Positions 5,552 to 7,024 of a stretch of DNA of 7,024 nucleotides are shown here, piece by piece (the first letter of the stretch is position 1; every line of letters begins with the position of its first letter). The stretch lies in contig JAHAYQ010000006.1 of NCBI GenBank assembly GCA_018384465.1, forward strand, positions 1 to 7,024, given 5' to 3'. This DNA is from Myroides sp. Its GTDB lineage: Bacteria; Bacteroidota; Bacteroidia; Flavobacteriales; Flavobacteriaceae. Below the pieces are notes generated by a model. It was given only the letters and a program-made list of their open reading frames with translations, had not been told where the DNA came from and ran no database searches. The translations under genes and the position numbers were made by a program.

Positions 5552-6643
5552 TTATATATTTTTGGTGAACACTTGAATGATTTTATTTTCGGGAAAAAAT
5601 TCTTTTAAGATTACCTTTACCGAAGTGTAAAGCGGTACAGCAACTACCATACCTAAAATACCAGTTAGCAAACCACTACTAAGGATGACTAAAAATATTT
5701 CTAAGGGATGAGACTTTACACTATTTGCGAAAATATACGGTTGTAAAAAGTTATTATCTAAAAATTGAATAATGATATAAGCTAGACAAACATACAAAGC
5801 ATTAGGCAGTGCAACACTTAAAAAATCTTGGTCAATAAAGGTTAATAAAGTACACACCGATGCCAACAAATTGGCTATAAGCGGTCCTATATATGGTACA
5901 ATATTAAGTAGCGCACTAATTAGTGCAATGACAATGGCTGCCTTAACTCCAAAAAGAAGCAACGTAACGTAACAAACAACAAAGAAAATGAGTAATTGAA
6001 TACTTAACCCAAAAAAATACCTTGATAACAAGGCTTCGATTATAGTAAAACTACTCATAATTTTTTCACGATGTTCTTCGGGTATAAAATATTTTTTAAT
6101 TTGATATAAGAAAACCTCCTTATCTCGCAACAGGAAAAAAGTTATAAAGAAAGTAGCAGCAATACCAATACTAAAATGCCCTAATAAAGATAAAAGTCCG
6201 TTTATCAACGCAGCAAATCGTTCTTCTGTTAGAATATTACCTATTTGATTACTTTTAAGAAAATCGGCATGTACTCCCCATTTAATTAATGCTTCATACA
6301 CGGTCAATTGATATTGCTGTATTCCCGTTTGTACTTTTTCAAAATCGGCATTAGAAAGATTTTCAATTTGAGTACTGATTAGAGGAATAAACATTCCAAT
6401 AAAAATTAAAAAAAATACGCCAAAAACCAGTAATGTAGTTGTAACCGACCAGTTTTTACTAAAGCCCCATCTACTGTATAAAAAATCTTTAATTGGCGCT
6501 CCAACCAATGTCAGTATCAGCGCAATGAGGAGATATACAAAAACCGCTTTAATTTGGTATAATAAAACAACGAAAATACCAATAACCAACAGTGCGGCTA
6601 CTGCTTTCAAAATTCCATTGGCAATTTCAGCTGAACGATTCAT
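5552..6643 (-). CDS. AI-2E-family transporter/permease
   Basis: This is a polytopic inner-membrane protein of the AI-2E transporter family (PF01594; formerly UPF0118), whose members include autoinducer-2 exporters, Na+/H+ antiporters and many permeases of unknown substrate. The protein opens MNRSAEIANGILKAVAALLV. Two closely spaced membrane helices and a third hydrophobic stretch follow. A long amphipathic central region then leads to a C-terminal cluster of helices with the family signature NIVPYIGPLIANLLASV and DNNFLQPYIFANSVKSHPLE. I chose ATG 6643-6641 (363 residues). An in-frame TTG at 6676 would add 11 residues (SFSYIYNKKT plus the initiator) but has no typical N-terminal character. The gene is monocistronic, divided from sucD by a terminator. 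The substrate cannot be told from the sequence. Confidence 0.87.
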   Translation of the reverse strand: MNRSAEIANGILKAVAALLVIGIFVVLLYQIKAVFVYLLIALILTLVGAPIKDFLYSRWGFSKNWSVTTTLLVFGVFFLIFIGMFIPLISTQIENLSNADFEKVQTGIQQYQLTVYEALIKWGVHADFLKSNQIGNILTEERFAALINGLLSLLGHFSIGIAATFFITFFLLRDKEVFLYQIKKYFIPEEHREKIMSSFTIIEALLSRYFFGLSIQLLIFFVVCYVTLLLFGVKAAIVIALISALLNIVPYIGPLIANLLASVCTLLTFIDQDFLSVALPNALYVCLAYIIIQFLDNNFLQPYIFANSVKSHPLEIFLVILSSGLLTGILGMVVAVPLYTSVKVILKEFFPENKIIQVFTKNI

Positions 6644-6822
6644 AGTTTTTTTATTATAAATATAAGAAAAGCTCAATAAAAAACGCTATCAAAATTTCTT
6701 TTTGTAGTTATTAAAGTGTTCTTACTCCTATGAAAATAATTATATTCGAAGCTTGAAAATGTGATAATCGATTTAATTAGTATTTAAAAATAGAATCACA
6801 TAAAGCAAAATATAGTAAAAAT

Positions 6823-6853
6823 AAAAAAAGCGATGAAAATATTCATCGCTTTT
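6823..6853 (-). terminator. Rho-independent terminator of sucD
   Basis: On the minus strand a 12-base perfect stem (6853-6842 with 6837-6826) with a 4-base loop and a GCGATGAA core is followed by a run of T residues (plus-strand A7 at 6823-6829). It lies 20 bases after the sucD stop codon, in the position and orientation expected for that gene. Confidence 0.85.
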
Positions 6854-6873
6854 AAATTTATATAAGTTTAGTA

Positions 6874-7024
6874 TTAACCTAAAACTTCTTTTACTTTTTT
6901 ACCAATTTCAGCAGGAGAATCTACTACGTGGATACCACATTCTCTCATGATGCGTTTTTTTGCTTCAGCTGTATCATCAGCACCACCAACAATAGCACCT
7001 GCGTGACCCATTGTACGACCTTTT
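6874..7024 (-). CDS. sucD: succinyl-CoA synthetase alpha subunit, C-terminal 49 residues (partial)
   Basis: SucD forms succinyl-CoA ligase with SucB/SucC and makes ATP or GTP from succinyl-CoA in the citric acid cycle. The visible tail starts KGRTMGHAGAIVGG, which contains the catalytic phosphohistidine in GHAGAI (E. coli His246). It continues DDTAEAKKRIMRECGIHVVD, then SPAEIGKKVKEVLG and TAA (6876-6874). This matches the normal C-terminus of the family, so only the 5' part is missing beyond the window. It is a housekeeping gene and places the window in ordinary chromosome. Confidence 0.95.
   Translation of the reverse strand, partial: KGRTMGHAGAIVGGADDTAEAKKRIMRECGIHVVDSPAEIGKKVKEVLG

Noticed and set aside
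6644..6676. TTG start at 6676 for the AI-2E-family gene
   Set aside because: The ATG at 6643 gives a typical start leading directly into the first membrane helix; the extra 11 residues look like untranslated AT-rich leader.
1..7024. CRISPR array, tRNA, rRNA, insertion sequence or attachment site
   Set aside because: No spaced direct repeats, cloverleaf, rRNA segments, transposase motifs or terminal inverted repeats with target duplications were found by eye.

Overview
The window looks like chromosomal DNA of a Bacteroidota member, most likely a flavobacterium. It is AT-rich, its start codons lack obvious Shine-Dalgarno sequences, and the SucD tail, PAS-LuxR regulator and AI-2E-family protein all have a flavobacterial look. 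This assignment is inferred from sequence character, not from a database search.

Layout. Positions 1-323 (minus strand) hold the N-terminal part of a membrane protein resembling the sensor region of a LytS-type histidine kinase, readable only across two apparent single-base frameshifts. Positions 331-660 (plus) hold a small single-membrane-segment protein, readable only if two compensating homopolymer indels are corrected. Its end overlaps the start of apbE (629-1558). apbE is followed with overlapping ends by rnfC (1549-2796), rnfD (2844-3878, with a recognisable upstream N-terminus at 2793 that is cut off by an in-frame TGA) and an exported nitroreductase-like lipoprotein (3871-4581). The operon ends at a 19-bp perfect hairpin. 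A stand-alone PAS-LuxR regulator follows (4831-5532), converging on an AI-2E-family membrane protein (5552-6643, minus). The window closes with the 3' end of sucD (6874-7024, minus) and its strong terminator.

How the parts may work together. RnfC (NADH/FMN site plus two [4Fe-4S] motifs) and RnfD (membrane flavin carrier) are two of the six subunits of an Rnf complex. RnfA, RnfB, RnfE and RnfG are absent here. ApbE covalently attaches FMN to proteins of this kind. The last gene encodes a flavin-dependent nitroreductase fold behind a lipoprotein signal peptide. The simplest inference is a compact route carrying NADH electrons across the inner membrane to a lipid-anchored periplasmic flavoenzyme. 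This is the most novel-looking item in the window.

Cautions. RnfD lacks a canonical ApbE acceptor motif, and its start is interrupted by a stop codon. The two genes in the first 0.66 kb carry about four single-base indels, while everything from 629 on is open apart from that TGA. The first part may therefore be poor-quality sequence or recent decay.
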